64,000 nucleotides of DNA from Afipia sp. Root123D2 (GCF_001425835.1 NZ_LMDP01000001.1:435476-499475); one strand, 5' to 3'; counted from the stretch's first letter, positions 25,808 through 36,029 are shown. Numbers and translations: made by a program. The notes: generated from the sequence alone by a model not told the origin.

Positions 25808-25883
25808 GTGGGCAGAAGGTGGTAGGAAGCGCGCATCAAATGAACTCTGCCCACAAATTTCTGCCCACGCAAGGTCTGCCCAC
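25808..25883. repeat. Triplicate TCTGCCCAC direct repeats with an inverted copy
   Basis: TCTGCCCAC occurs at 25846, 25860 and 25875 (14 and 15 bases apart), and its inverse GTGGGCAGA at 25808. The last copy ends 7 bases before the ATG at 25891. The spacing suggests repeated protein-binding sites or leader structure controlling the methyltransferase-metK block. If translation began at 25840 the repeats would be coding, giving a less plausible N-terminus. Confidence 0.55.
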
Positions 25884-25890
25884 CGCTCGC

Positions 25891-27234
25891 ATGAGAAACG
25901 AACCGCTGCTCGCACAGATATCGGATTACTGCCGTCAGGCGGATATGGCCGAGTCGACGTTCGGCCGCCATGCGGTCAACGACGGCAAACTGGTGCAGCG
26001 GCTGCGTGAGGGCAAGCGCATCACCGTCGATACGCTGGAGCGGATTCAGGCGTTCCTCGGCGACAGTGCGCCGGTGCCGCGTCCGCCGGAGCCGCCGATC
26101 GAGCGACGCGATCCCCGCGGCAATTTCCGGTTCTTCGAGAACCGCCAGAAATATCTGCTGTTCGTCCATACCTGCAGCGAGAAGCGGGTGATTGCCCAGC
26201 GCGTCTCGCTGGAGTTGGGGAGCATTCATCCGCGCCCACCCGCACTGCGGGTATTCGACGCGGGCGTGGGGGACGGCACGGTGCTGGCGCGGGTGATGCG
26301 GTCGATGCACGGCCGCTTCCCGCACATGCCGTTCTATATCGCCGGCAAGGAGATCAGCCTCGAGGACGTCCGCCTGACCCTCGACAAGGTGCCGGACCGG
26401 CTGTTCGAGCATCCTGCGACGGTGTTCGTGCTGACCAACATGAATTATGCCGAGGCCCCGTGGCTGGCGCCGAAATCGCCTGCTGCCGCTGCCGGGATGA
26501 TCTGGCGCGAGGTGGCGCTGACCGGCAACTCGTCCGGGGAGTTCGAGGAGCAGATCGCCGAGCTGGAGCCGTTTATCGAGGACAACTGGCGCGCCAGCGT
26601 TTCGTCGCGCTCCGGCATGCCGGTCTATGAGCGGCCGATCGTGATCGTCCTGTACCGGGAGGATCACCGGTTTCTGCTGGATTCGATCATTCCCCGGGCC
26701 GGCAAGGTCGAGGCGAATTTTGACCTCGTGATCGCCTCCCAGCCTTACCGGGCCAAATCTTCGCTCAATTTCAGGTCCAAACGGATCATCGCACCGCTGG
26801 CACGGTCGCTACGCGCGGGAGGGCGATTGATAGGAATCCACTCTTACGGCCACGATCCCGGCATGGAGATCGTCCAGTCGGTATGGCCGGGAGAAAATCC
26901 TTTCTCTCTCAGCCGCCATGAGCTACTGCGCACGGTAAAATACGAGCTTGGGTCTGCCGCGCGCGACCTCAATTTCAACGCATACGCCGATAACCGCTCC
27001 ATCTTCCGATACGATATGGAAGCATTGCCCAACGAGGTCACCGGTCCGATCGGGACTTCAACGGCCTTTGCAGCATGGAACGCGGCGGTGTATGTCGCTC
27101 AGGTCGAAGATGACCGCTTGACGGAAGTCACCCAAAGCGGTCGCTATCTCGATGCCACACGAGACGTTCTGCGCAAGCATAACGGGCTGTGGTTCTACGA
27201 CGAGTCCTACGTCATCTCGCGTCGCCGCGACTGA
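25891..27234 (+). CDS. SAM-dependent methyltransferase-like protein with N-terminal helix-turn-helix-like domain
   Basis: 447 residues from the ATG at 25891. Residues 1-60 (LLAQISDYCRQADMAESTFGR to RITVDTLERIQAFLG) resemble a small helical, regulator-like domain found in alphaproteobacteria. Residues about 110-440 look like a Rossmann methyltransferase with motif I VFDAGVGDGTVLARV and FDLVIASQPYRAKSS (core NPPY-like SQPY). It ends 57 bases before metK on the same strand, so it probably shares the transcript with the SAM synthetase. The acceptor substrate is unknown. Starts at 25840 or 25819 are possible but would translate the repeats. Confidence 0.75.
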   Translation: MRNEPLLAQISDYCRQADMAESTFGRHAVNDGKLVQRLREGKRITVDTLERIQAFLGDSAPVPRPPEPPIERRDPRGNFRFFENRQKYLLFVHTCSEKRVIAQRVSLELGSIHPRPPALRVFDAGVGDGTVLARVMRSMHGRFPHMPFYIAGKEISLEDVRLTLDKVPDRLFEHPATVFVLTNMNYAEAPWLAPKSPAAAAGMIWREVALTGNSSGEFEEQIAELEPFIEDNWRASVSSRSGMPVYERPIVIVLYREDHRFLLDSIIPRAGKVEANFDLVIASQPYRAKSSLNFRSKRIIAPLARSLRAGGRLIGIHSYGHDPGMEIVQSVWPGENPFSLSRHELLRTVKYELGSAARDLNFNAYADNRSIFRYDMEALPNEVTGPIGTSTAFAAWNAAVYVAQVEDDRLTEVTQSGRYLDATRDVLRKHNGLWFYDESYVISRRRD

Positions 27235-27291
27235 CGATTCCAGAGAAATTCATGAACCAGCCGCAGCGATAAGCGAGAAGGAATTGGGTTG

Positions 27292-28488
<1,197 letters not shown>

Positions 28489-28500
28489 AGCAACATCCAC

Positions 28501-28590
28501 GACGTCATGGCCGGGCCTGTCCCGGCCATCCGCGTCTTGGTGATGATTCAGGAAGGCGTGGATGCCCGGCACAAGGCCGGGCATGACGAA
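28501..28590. repeat. Dispersed palindromic repeat between metK and ahcY
   Basis: The block contains CATGGCCGGG/CCCGGCCAT near 28506-28529 and a second hairpin, GCCCGGC/GCCGGGC near 28563-28581, both flanked by CGTC/GACG ends. This double-hairpin form is a common intergenic repeat in Bradyrhizobium-type genomes. It may affect mRNA processing between the two genes. Confidence 0.8.
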
Positions 28591-28646
28591 ATCAAACTGC
28601 GGATCGCGCGACTGCGCCGGGCCGCCTCGAATAAGGATAGCGACAC

Positions 28647-30083
28647 ATGACCACTGCCACTGCGAAGAAGCCGACCCCCGGCGTCGACTACATCGTTGCC
28701 GACATCGGTCTCGCCGATTTCGGCCGCAAGGAACTCTCGCTGGCCGAGACTGAAATGCCGGGGCTGATGGCCACCCGTGAAGAGTACGGCCCGAAGCAGC
28801 CGCTGAAAGGCGCGCGCATCGCAGGCTCGCTGCACATGACGATCCAGACCGGCGTGCTGATTGAAACGCTGAAGGCGCTCGGCGCCGACATCCGCTGGGT
28901 CTCCTGCAACATCTATTCGACGCAGGATCACGCCGCTGCCGCCATTGCCGCCGCCGGAATTCCGGTGTTCGCGGTGAAGGGCGAGACGCTGAAAGATTAC
29001 TGGGATTACACCGCCAAGCTGTTCGACTGGCACGGCGGCGGCCATCCCAACATGATCCTCGATGACGGCGGCGACGCCACCATGTACGTTCACCTCGGCC
29101 TGCGCGCCGAGAACGGCGACACCGCATTCCTCGACAAGCCGGGCTCCGAGGAAGAAGAAGTGTTCTTCGCGCTGCTCAAGAAGCAGCTCAAGGAAAAGCC
29201 CAAGGGCTACTTCAAGGCAATTGCCGACAGCATCAAGGGCGTCTCGGAAGAGACCACCACGGGCGTGCATCGTCTCTACGACATGCAGAAGGCCGGCACG
29301 CTGCTGTGGCCCGCCATCAACGTCAACGACTCGGTCACCAAGTCGAAATTCGACAACCTCTATGGTTGCCGTGAATCGCTGGTCGACGGCATCCGCCGCG
29401 GCACCGACGTCATGATGTCGGGCAAGGTCGCGATGGTCGCGGGCTTCGGCGACGTCGGCAAGGGTTCGGCAGCGTCGCTGCGCCAGGCCGGCTGCCGCGT
29501 GATGGTTTCCGAAGTCGACCCGATCTGCGCGCTGCAGGCGGCGATGGAAGGCTATCAGGTCGTGACGATGGAAGACGCCGCACCGCAGGCGGACATCTTC
29601 GTCACCGCGACCGGCAACAAGGACATCATTACGATCGAGCATATGCGCGCGATGAAGGATCGCGCCATTGTCTGCAACATCGGCCACTTCGACAACGAGA
29701 TCCAGATCGCGTCTCTGAAGAACCTGAAGTGGACCAACATCAAGCCGCAGGTCGATGAGATTACGTTCGCCGACGGTCACCGCATCATCATGCTGTCCGA
29801 AGGCCGCCTCGTGAACCTCGGCAACGCAATGGGCCATCCGTCCTTCGTGATGTCGGCGTCGTTCACCAACCAGACGCTGGCGCAGATCGAGCTGTTCGCC
29901 AACAACAAGGACGGCAGGTACAAGAAGGAAGTCTACGTGCTGCCGAAGTCGCTCGACGAGAAGGTCGCGCGTCTCCACCTGTCGAAGATCGGCGTGAAGC
30001 TCACGGAGCTGCGCAAGGATCAGGCAGATTACATCGGCGTGAAGCAGGAAGGTCCGTACAAGGCTGATCATTACCGTTACTGA
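28647..30083 (+). CDS. ahcY: S-adenosylhomocysteine hydrolase
   Basis: 478-residue NAD-dependent cytoplasmic enzyme that splits SAH to homocysteine and adenosine and so relieves methyltransferase inhibition. Motifs: [16 protein letters not shown] near 88, the nucleotide loop [15 protein letters not shown] near 263 (core GFGDVGKG), and the C-terminal [15 protein letters not shown] and DHYRY ending that closes the active site of the tetramer. It has the roughly 40-residue insertion typical of bacterial forms (around [20 protein letters not shown]). It is followed by a strong terminator. Confidence 0.98.
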   Translation: MTTATAKKPTPGVDYIVADIGLADFGRKELSLAETEMPGLMATREEYGPKQPLKGARIAGSLHMTIQTGVLIETLKALGADIRWVSCNIYSTQDHAAAAIAAAGIPVFAVKGETLKDYWDYTAKLFDWHGGGHPNMILDDGGDATMYVHLGLRAENGDTAFLDKPGSEEEEVFFALLKKQLKEKPKGYFKAIADSIKGVSEETTTGVHRLYDMQKAGTLLWPAINVNDSVTKSKFDNLYGCRESLVDGIRRGTDVMMSGKVAMVAGFGDVGKGSAASLRQAGCRVMVSEVDPICALQAAMEGYQVVTMEDAAPQADIFVTATGNKDIITIEHMRAMKDRAIVCNIGHFDNEIQIASLKNLKWTNIKPQVDEITFADGHRIIMLSEGRLVNLGNAMGHPSFVMSASFTNQTLAQIELFANNKDGRYKKEVYVLPKSLDEKVARLHLSKIGVKLTELRKDQADYIGVKQEGPYKADHYRY

Positions 30084-30111
30084 GCGCTCACTGGCGCTCG
30101 CAGGGGATCTC

Positions 30112-30158
30112 AAACCGCCATGCCGTCGGTCCGGAAGGGCCGCCGGCATGGCGGTTTT
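30112..30158 (+). terminator. Strong terminator after ahcY
   Basis: A perfect 14-bp stem (30112-30125 with 30144-30157) around an 18-base loop, ending in TTTT. It closes the metK-ahcY transcript and marks the boundary to the accessory region. Confidence 0.85.
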
Positions 30159-30345
30159 CCTTTGTGCGTGATTTTCGTCCGCCGTGGGAATCGCTCTTTC
30201 AGGCCCGACCGCCGGCGTGGAACCTGTCGCGAACAGGCACGAACCCGCTCGTCATCCGGCCCTTTGTGCTTCTTTCAGACCTATCCGACCGAGCCGGTAT
30301 TTGGCGGTGGGGCCAGAAAGGTTTTGATCTCTCTCAATGTGGAAC

Positions 30346-30387
30346 CATGATCGCCTGATACCTCTTTCAGGCGAATTTTCGATCATG
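30346..30387. repeat. Nested hairpin in the gap after ahcY
   Basis: The inner stem TCGCCTGA (30351-30358) pairs with TCAGGCGA (30367-30374). An outer pair, CATGATCG (30346) with CGATCATG (30380), overlaps it. The two folds compete because they share TCG. It lies in the 30159-30444 gap, where no gene is seen, and upstream of a small ORF. It could be a terminator remnant or a leader structure. Confidence 0.45.
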
Positions 30388-30444
30388 CGATGTCCGCATA
30401 AATTGAACTGAAAAGAATTTTCGCGCGTCGTTGGGGGGCGTGTC

Positions 30445-30804
30445 ATGGGTGTTCCGTCGAATTCCATGCAGTGGTCTGCGCGCTTTGGTGAGGCCGTCGT
30501 CGTCCGTCACAACAGAAAAATTCTGACCATACACCAGGCGCGGCACTTCATTTTGGCGCTGCCGGATGCAGAGCGGGCCAGCGAGGAATGGAAGGCTGCA
30601 GATGATGTTCTGCTTCTCGCCGCCGAACACGGCATTCCATGGATAGAGCGCGCACGTCTCCTCTTGCTCCGTGCACTATTGAGTACCTTAAGACGGGAAT
30701 TTTCTATTGCTGAAACTTGCCACGAACGCGGTGGGAAGTTTGGGCGCCGACATGCTCATTTAGAGCCCTTCGGACCAGTGCGGCTTGCTCGCAGCCGGTG
30801 GTGA
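30445..30804 (+). CDS. Small hypothetical protein
   Basis: 119 residues, no family recognised with certainty. The first 75 residues look like a real helical protein (AVVVRHNRKILTIHQARHFIL; LPDAERASEEWKAADDVLLLAAEHG). The last 40 (CHERGGKFGRRHAHLEPFG) look like read-through of unrelated sequence, so the true gene may be truncated. GGGGGGCG precedes the ATG. Confidence 0.45.
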   Translation: MGVPSNSMQWSARFGEAVVVRHNRKILTIHQARHFILALPDAERASEEWKAADDVLLLAAEHGIPWIERARLLLLRALLSTLRREFSIAETCHERGGKFGRRHAHLEPFGPVRLARSRW

Positions 30805-30967
30805 GGTTCAGGGCCTGTCTGTTGATCAGTTGAAGGCGCGAGTTAAGCAATTTCAACCGTGCCTTGATGCGTCGCTCTTCAGCTGCACCGAGTTTGGAAT
30901 CGCGCGCAGTCCTGTTCGAACGCTCAGTCTGGCCGGCTTTCCGCTTTTTTCTACCCTGTGGGGCCAC
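30704..30967 (-). CDS. Possible small basic helical protein
   Basis: 87 residues: a basic start (MAPQGRKKRKAGQ), then a helical, coiled-coil-like stretch (AAEERRIKARLKLLNSRLQL and EQAALVRRALNEHVGA). It overlaps the 3' end of the plus-strand ORF by 101 bases, so at most one of the two overlapping ends is real. No homology claim is made. Confidence 0.3.
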   Translation of the reverse strand: MAPQGRKKRKAGQTERSNRTARDSKLGAAEERRIKARLKLLNSRLQLINRQALNLTTGCEQAALVRRALNEHVGAQTSHRVRGKFQQ

Positions 30968-31359
30968 CAGATGGCTCCTTTGGAAATCTTATGAAAGCTT
31001 GGCGTTTGCGCAATGAAGTCACGAGTAGCAATAATTGTGGTTTCGGCTCGTCCTGCGTTGAAAATTAAACAGGCGCGCACGAACGCTATCCGATTTCGAT
31101 CTGACCGCAACAAAAGTCAGTAAACATCCTAAAGTCTCAAGCTTAATAGGCGCGATCCGGGTTAAATCTGGAACCGCCTGGCGCGCGACTGGCGCCGACA
31201 TCCCTGCTGCGTGCAGGGTGATGGATCGAAAAGATCCGACTGCTGCACCTGAAGGCCGGACGGAAGAGCAGCAGCAAGTGGCCAGCCTGTTTGTCACGTA
31301 AGGTCCAGAACGTTGAAAAGGCGACGAAGGTTGCAGCGCAGGTCAGATGCCCATGAGGG
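30968..31359. other. Gap without a convincing gene
   Basis: Several short ORFs exist on the minus strand but none shows a domain, a ribosome site or consistent composition. Short hairpins occur (CCCTGC/GCAGGG near 31204 and GGATCGAAAAGATCC near 31223). This is likely decayed accessory DNA. Confidence 0.4.
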
Positions 31360-31935
31360 CTAGTCACTGTTGACGCTTCTCTTGCTCAACGCTCGGCTAA
31401 TCTGCTCCAGCGCGTCGAGATCCGATGCTGCATTTTGGGGTGGCGGGATTGTTTTCGGCACCGCCGTCAACCTTGGCCGGTGCACCACGGGCGCCCTGCG
31501 AGGGACTGCCGGTTCATCTTCCAGGCGGATCGTTTTGATGGCTTCCAGGATTTGTTCGCGCGTAGGGCTGGCGGAAGCAAGAAGCCCTTTAAAATATATC
31601 AGCCAAAGATGCTCTTTCTTTGAGTCCTGAAGTATCGGAAATCGTGTGACGATGGTGTCGAAGGCAATGGTGCTGAAATTTTTAATCTGCTGATCGAGTG
31701 GCTCGTCTCGCTGCTTCTTCGTCAGCGCCGACCTGTGAAGCATCCAGATGATGGCGATTTCGGCCGTACTATCCTGAATCGAACCGGCCAGATCGCGCGG
31801 AGGCGGCGTCGCTGAGAGCGGCATCCGCTTCAAAGATGAGTTGGCGCCTCTCAATGCGGATACTGCCGCGTCCGGCTGTGCGTCGCGCTTGAACGCGTGA
31901 CTGCCGAGCTTGTAAGGCTGCTGCTCTCCGCTCAT
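31360..31935 (-). CDS. Hypothetical protein
   Basis: 191 residues from the ATG at 31935, which has GGAG 11 bases upstream; a GTG at 31956 is possible. The centre is helical and globular-looking (IAIIWMLHRSALTKKQRD; HLWLIYFKGLLASASPTREQIL) and the ends are low-complexity, Pro-rich. No signal peptide or known motif is seen. It lies on the same strand as the twin-arginine-like small gene, 104 bases downstream of it. Confidence 0.5.
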   Translation of the reverse strand: MSGEQQPYKLGSHAFKRDAQPDAAVSALRGANSSLKRMPLSATPPPRDLAGSIQDSTAEIAIIWMLHRSALTKKQRDEPLDQQIKNFSTIAFDTIVTRFPILQDSKKEHLWLIYFKGLLASASPTREQILEAIKTIRLEDEPAVPRRAPVVHRPRLTAVPKTIPPPQNAASDLDALEQISRALSKRSVNSD

Positions 31936-32039
31936 CGACGCTGCTACTCCGCACACCCTATTGAGACATCGACTGTGCGCCGCAGGCAGGATTCGCGCTG
32001 ACGAGTAAGGAACGCAACATGCTTCTCTCTGTCACGCCT

Positions 32040-32384
32040 TTACATGCGTCCGGTGTCTTGCCGTTTTACGAACTTGCGGCGCCGGTCGTTATCGAAGTCC
32101 CAATCCCAAAACGAACTGCGATTGCTGCGGATGCCGTTATTTTTGTGCCACTCACTGCTGCCGCCGCTGTTGTTGTTGCCGCGACCACGGCCCCGGCCAT
32201 GCCCGTTATTGCCCTGACCGCTGGAATGAGCGATCGCCGACGAAGTCAAGGAGGTCGACAGCAGCATCGTGATGGCGGGCGGCGTTACGAGGGCAAACTT
32301 CCCGCATGCGGCAAGAAATTTCCGCCGGTCTTCGTTCGCGTCGTCTGCGTTAGCGGAGGTGGATTTGTCGTTCTCTGGCGCCAT
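32040..32384 (-). CDS. Small Gly/Asn/Arg-rich protein with twin-arginine-like leader
   Basis: 114 residues with a very good ribosome site (AGGAGGAG) before the ATG. Arg20-Arg21 in EDRRKFLAACGKFA resemble a Tat signal, followed by a hydrophobic stretch (LVTPPAITMLLSTSLTSSA) and a possible cleavage after AIA. The rest is low complexity: SSGQGNNGHGRGRGRG, then NNNSGGSSEW and a charged tail (FDNDRRRKFVKRQ). It is divergent from the PqqD-kinase gene and shares an AT-rich promoter region with it, so the two may act together. Structural protein, export partner or peptide substrate are all possible; no function is proven. Confidence 0.75.
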   Translation of the reverse strand: MAPENDKSTSANADDANEDRRKFLAACGKFALVTPPAITMLLSTSLTSSAIAHSSGQGNNGHGRGRGRGNNNSGGSSEWHKNNGIRSNRSSFWDWDFDNDRRRKFVKRQDTGRM

Positions 32385-32411
32385 TGTCTCCTCCTACATT
32401 TCATACTTCCG

Positions 32412-32470
32412 AGTTTGATTTAATTAGCTTCATATTTAATTGTCAATGTTTCGATTATAAACATTAATGA
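32412..32470. promoter_or_regulatory. AT-rich divergent promoter region
   Basis: Contains GATTTAATTAG and ATATTTAATTGTC, two copies of the TTTAATT motif, in an otherwise GC-rich genome. It lies between the Tat-like small gene and the PqqD-kinase gene. Similar islands precede the other operons of this region. Confidence 0.55.
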
Positions 32471-32588
32471 ACGGAAATTCCCCGAGTTGTGTTTAGTATT
32501 CCTGTCGTGGAAACTGCCAGCTGGCGCCTGTTGCAGGCCTTGCAGCAAGTTCCAGTCATCTTGCGCATGCCAACGATGTCGCGGTCAC

Positions 32589-33758
32589 ATGAACCTAGAA
32601 GCATCAGCGGGTCGGCGATCGCCGAATTTGAGCGACAATCGGCCGTTCCGTGGCATTTTTAAACCGGCCAGCGGTGTATCTTTTTTGCTCCTCGACGGGC
32701 AGGGAGCGATTTTTTCGGAACGAAGCCAGCAGATTTACGCGCTGAATCAGACCGCGGCTTACATCTGGTGCCGTTTCGAGGAGCATGCGGACATCGATGC
32801 CTTATGCGGCGAACTGACGCGATCGGGAACCCCTCCGGGTGCGGCCAGGCAATACGTCCGTAAAATTTTCGAGAGCTGGCTGAAGCTGGGGCTGGTTGAA
32901 CCCAATCACACGTGGGCTTTCGATCACACGCGCTTCCCGCCGCAGCTTACATTCAATCTCGACATCGCGGGCTTTAATGCCGTCGTCCATAGCGCCAATG
33001 CCGGCCTGGTGGAATTGATGTCGGCGTTCGATCAGAACCGGGCGGCTGTCCGGGACGGTGCCGATACTTTCCATCTCGGAGAGGTCGAAGGCTTCGTCGA
33101 GGTGTTTCACAACGAGCGGCTGGTTATCTGCTGCGAGCCGAGCGAACTCGTTCCGTTGATCAAGGCCTATTTCACCGAGCAGATCCTCGCGGCACGGTCG
33201 CGAGACGTGGCGTTTCACGCTGCCAGCGTCGTGAGCAAGGGACGAAACCTGCTTATCAGCGGGCGTCCCGGCGCCGGCAAGACGACGCTTGCTCTTTGCC
33301 TGGCTGCCCGGCCTGGGTTCGATTGTGCCGGCGACGATATCGCTCTCATCGCCGAGAATGGTTGCGCCACCGCTGTGCCTTTCCCCTTCACCGTGAAAGC
33401 CGGTGCGTGGAATATCGCCAATCGTTTCCGTGCCGACCTGGACGGGGCGCGCATTCATAAGCGGGTCGACGGCAAGCGCGTACGTTATCTCAAGCCGGAG
33501 ACCGCCCTGGGTAACCCATATCCCGTGGGTTGGATCGTCTTCATCAGAAGGAAGAAAGGGCACGCAGCTCTTGAGCCGCTCCGGCCCTTGGAAGCCATGG
33601 GCCGGGTGATGGAAAGCTCCTACAGGGCGGGAGGACAGCTCGACATTGCGTCGTGCCACGCGATCAAGCGCATGCTCGAGGGTGCGAGATCCTTCGAGCT
33701 GAGATATTCGGATCTGGCCGAAGCGAGCGATCTGATGGTTCGTTTGTGCGATGAATAG
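32589..33758 (+). CDS. PqqD-like domain fused to HPr-kinase-like domain
   Basis: 389 residues from the ATG at 32589; an in-frame TTG at 32487 would add a Cys-rich stretch unlike the family. Residues about 18-105 form a PqqD/RRE-type winged-helix domain (LLDGQGAIFSERSQQIYALNQ; ESWLKLGLVEP), which in other systems holds a peptide leader. Residues about 200-385 are HprK-like: P-loop GRPGAGKTT at 225-233, His210 in FHAAS and the acidic pair Asp249-Asp250 in CAGDDIALI. HprK relatives phosphorylate serine; in lasso-peptide clusters such kinases modify the peptide. The stop overlaps the next gene by 8 bases, so the two work as a pair. Substrate unknown. Confidence 0.85.
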   Translation: MNLEASAGRRSPNLSDNRPFRGIFKPASGVSFLLLDGQGAIFSERSQQIYALNQTAAYIWCRFEEHADIDALCGELTRSGTPPGAARQYVRKIFESWLKLGLVEPNHTWAFDHTRFPPQLTFNLDIAGFNAVVHSANAGLVELMSAFDQNRAAVRDGADTFHLGEVEGFVEVFHNERLVICCEPSELVPLIKAYFTEQILAARSRDVAFHAASVVSKGRNLLISGRPGAGKTTLALCLAARPGFDCAGDDIALIAENGCATAVPFPFTVKAGAWNIANRFRADLDGARIHKRVDGKRVRYLKPETALGNPYPVGWIVFIRRKKGHAALEPLRPLEAMGRVMESSYRAGGQLDIASCHAIKRMLEGARSFELRYSDLAEASDLMVRLCDE

Positions 33759-34830
33759 CCGAGGCAGCGAACTATCGCAGCTATGTCAATGCCTTCGAAA
33801 TTTGCCGCCAGGTGATTTTGACTGGATGTCTGTGATCGGCCTGGCAAACCAGACCCTGACGACGCCAGCCTTGCAGCGTATCGTCAGCCGCTTCCCCGAC
33901 AAAGTCCCCGAAGATGTTGGGCAGTATGTGCTCGAGCTTTTTGCGCGAAATTCGGAGCGCAACGACAGGCTTGGTGCGCAGCTGATGGATGTTCTGGCTG
34001 CTCTCAACAAGGTCGATATCACGCCAATTCTTTTGAAAAGCACCGCGTTCCTGGCAGCACGACCGCCGGAGGAGATGGCCCACAGGATCGTCTCGGATCT
34101 GGATATTCTCGTTGCCCCCGAAGACATCGAAGCGGCGTTGGCCGGCCTGTCCGATATCGGCTACCAGACCTATCTCAGAACGTCCGATGACGCTGCCAAG
34201 TGGTATGTCGAACTCGAACGGCAGGGCGATGTCGGGATGATCGACCTGCACAAAAATCCTCCGGGGCACGCGTTCTTCTACACGGCCGCCGGTGAGGCAA
34301 AGGACAATTGCCGGAAGACGACGTGGCGGGGCGGGACCGCCTACATCCCGTCGGCGACCTATCACGCCTTCATGCTGATGATTCATGACCAGTTCCAGGA
34401 CGCCGATTACTGGATCGGCAGAATGGACCTGCGTCACCTTCTGGATTTGCACGATCTGGCAAATTCGCCGGAAGGTATCGACTGGACTTTGCTGGCATCG
34501 TTCTGTTCTGGCTCGCTCGCCAAAAACGCCATCGAAACCCAGCTCGTCACGCTGTCATCGTTGCTTGGGACGGATGTCCCCCCGGCCATGCGGTCGCGGC
34601 TGGTCCCGTGGCTGCAGAACTGGCGCCGCTTAACTCAGATCCGTTTTCCGGTCCTCAGCGATCTGTTCTTGACCATGATGCTTCTCGATTACCGGAATTA
34701 TCGTCGGGAGTTGGGGAGAGAGGAAAGGAAGGCGAATGACCTCAGGCCCCGGACCTGGGTCTTGCCCAAATGGAACACGGCGCGGTTCCTGTTCGATCTC
34801 TCTCGGGAGCACCGTGCCGGAAAGATCTAG
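33751..34830 (+). CDS. Nucleotidyltransferase-like protein (NTP_transf_5 type)
   Basis: 359 residues. An LLKSTAFL motif near 94 and the metal-binding pair Asp116/Asp118 in VSDLDILV match the minimal nucleotidyltransferase core. After it, HDQFQDADYWIGRMDLRHLLDLHDL (core RMDLRHLLDL) is the usual second motif. Proteins of this type occur beside PqqD/HprK-like genes in peptide and polysaccharide clusters. It is translationally coupled to the kinase fusion and likely acts on the same target. Nucleotide and acceptor are unknown. Confidence 0.82.
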   Translation: MNSRGSELSQLCQCLRNLPPGDFDWMSVIGLANQTLTTPALQRIVSRFPDKVPEDVGQYVLELFARNSERNDRLGAQLMDVLAALNKVDITPILLKSTAFLAARPPEEMAHRIVSDLDILVAPEDIEAALAGLSDIGYQTYLRTSDDAAKWYVELERQGDVGMIDLHKNPPGHAFFYTAAGEAKDNCRKTTWRGGTAYIPSATYHAFMLMIHDQFQDADYWIGRMDLRHLLDLHDLANSPEGIDWTLLASFCSGSLAKNAIETQLVTLSSLLGTDVPPAMRSRLVPWLQNWRRLTQIRFPVLSDLFLTMMLLDYRNYRRELGREERKANDLRPRTWVLPKWNTARFLFDLSREHRAGKI

Positions 34831-34972
34831 GCCCCGATGCGGTTCACGGAGGAGTGTGGCGGGTGCGGTGGTGTCCCTGGCGGACGCTTCCAAAGACGGC
34901 AGCCCACGGCTTGCGCCGAGCGGGCTGTCGGTTCGTAAAGAGCACGAGTACGAAGAGTGTCGGTTCTATCCG

Positions 34973-35329
34973 CTAGTCATTCCGCTTGCCGGAATGATTG
35001 ATTTTAAAGTCGTCGATCTTGCGTCCGGTCTTGAGTGCCACAACCAGCCACCGTGGAGTTTTACCGCGGCCCGACCAGGTTTCCGACGGTGACGAGGGGT
35101 TGCGGTATTTAGGCAGCACTCTCGGATACTTACGGCGGGGGCGACTCGCCGGATTAACCGCCGCATCCGATAAATTAGCACCGGAGATATTGTCCCTGTT
35201 GAGCTGAGCCAATCGTTTTTCCAGCTCGTGCTTTTCGGCGACTATCCTTTCAGCCAGAATCTTCGTGATCTCCTCGTGGAGGAGCCAAAGCTCGTCAAAT
35301 GGCATGTCGTTCAGATTTGGTTTTCGCAT
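34973..35329 (-). CDS. H-NS family nucleoid protein
   Basis: 118 residues. The N-terminal half is a coiled-coil dimerisation segment (LWLLHEEITKILAERIVAEK, ELEKRLAQLN). The C-terminal half has the H-NS DNA-binding signature: YRNPSSP, then SETWSGRGKTPRWL. Such proteins bind curved AT-rich DNA and silence acquired genes, often those for surface polysaccharide. It faces away from its paralogue at 36181. Confidence 0.9.
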   Translation of the reverse strand: MRKPNLNDMPFDELWLLHEEITKILAERIVAEKHELEKRLAQLNRDNISGANLSDAAVNPASRPRRKYPRVLPKYRNPSSPSETWSGRGKTPRWLVVALKTGRKIDDFKINHSGKRND

Positions 35330-35707
35330 CGAATTATCTCGTCAGTTGTTTGTCCAATTGTCGTAACGGGCAATGCATTCCACTGACTGGGTTCATGATC
35401 GAACCATTAGATATTGGTCATGACGCTTATGATAATAATCGATTCGTTTTAAATGTGACCGTTTAATTGTGTCATATGAGATTTGTTCCACAAGAGGATA
35501 TTGAACTAAGGTTTGGGAACTTTTCGAAGAAGCGGCCCCGGTGTGGTATCGTGGTGGGATACAGTCCCATACCATTGGTATGCCAGATGGGAACACGCGG
35601 AAGGCGAGGTATCGGCATATTGCATCACAAGAATGTTGTTTCACAATGCTTGGCGGATGAAATTAGATTTAAATGTTTAAAATTTCTGGTTGTGTGTGGA
35701 GGTTATA
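35330..35707. other. AT-rich gap between H-NS gene and frameshifted gene
   Basis: 378 bases with no credible gene; the short ORFs lack motifs. It contains AT-rich blocks (GATTTAAATGTTTAAAATTT near 35666), a GGGATACAGTCCC hairpin near 35558 and TACCATTGGTA near 35572. It probably carries the promoters of the two divergent genes and could be an H-NS autoregulatory site. Confidence 0.45.
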
Positions 35708-36029
35708 ATGTCTGCTATTTATCCGGACTTGCCGGAATTTAATTGGTACCCCTCCCAGCGCATCAAGGCCGTTACAAATCAGCTCCTCCCCGTTTCCGAT
35801 GGCTTTTCCCGATCCGTGCTCGAACATCAAATCGAGCTGCGGGCGTGTTTGCTGAGAGACATCGAATTGATTCGCGCGCGCCTCAAAGGACCGAAGAAGG
35901 GGCGGGGTCGCCTGTCTGGTTGCCGGCGAAGCGGTTATCGTCGAAGCATTTACCGCGCTGCACACAGTCGAATTCGCCGCGCGACGATATGGTGAGTGGC
36001 GGCGCATCATACAAATTTCGTCAGCGTAA
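35708..36029 (+). pseudogene. Frameshifted small gene of unknown function
   Basis: GGAGG sits 5-6 bases before the ATG at 35708. The first frame reads MSAIYPDLPEFNWYPSQRIK through RDIELIRARLKGPKKG, then turns into Arg/Ser-rich nonsense. In the +1 frame a protein-like end continues: VACLVAGEAVIVEAFTALHT, then VEFAARRYGEWRRII, to a TAA at 36027. The switch lies at G runs (AAGGGGCGGGG near 35898-35907), so one inserted G explains it. It could be real decay, a sequencing error or programmed slippage. Repaired, it would be about 106 residues. Confidence 0.65.

Noticed and set aside
35393-35742. Two short overlapping ORFs on opposite strands in the AT-rich gap
   Set aside because: Neither has a ribosome site, a plausible hydrophobic core or a motif; the region looks regulatory.
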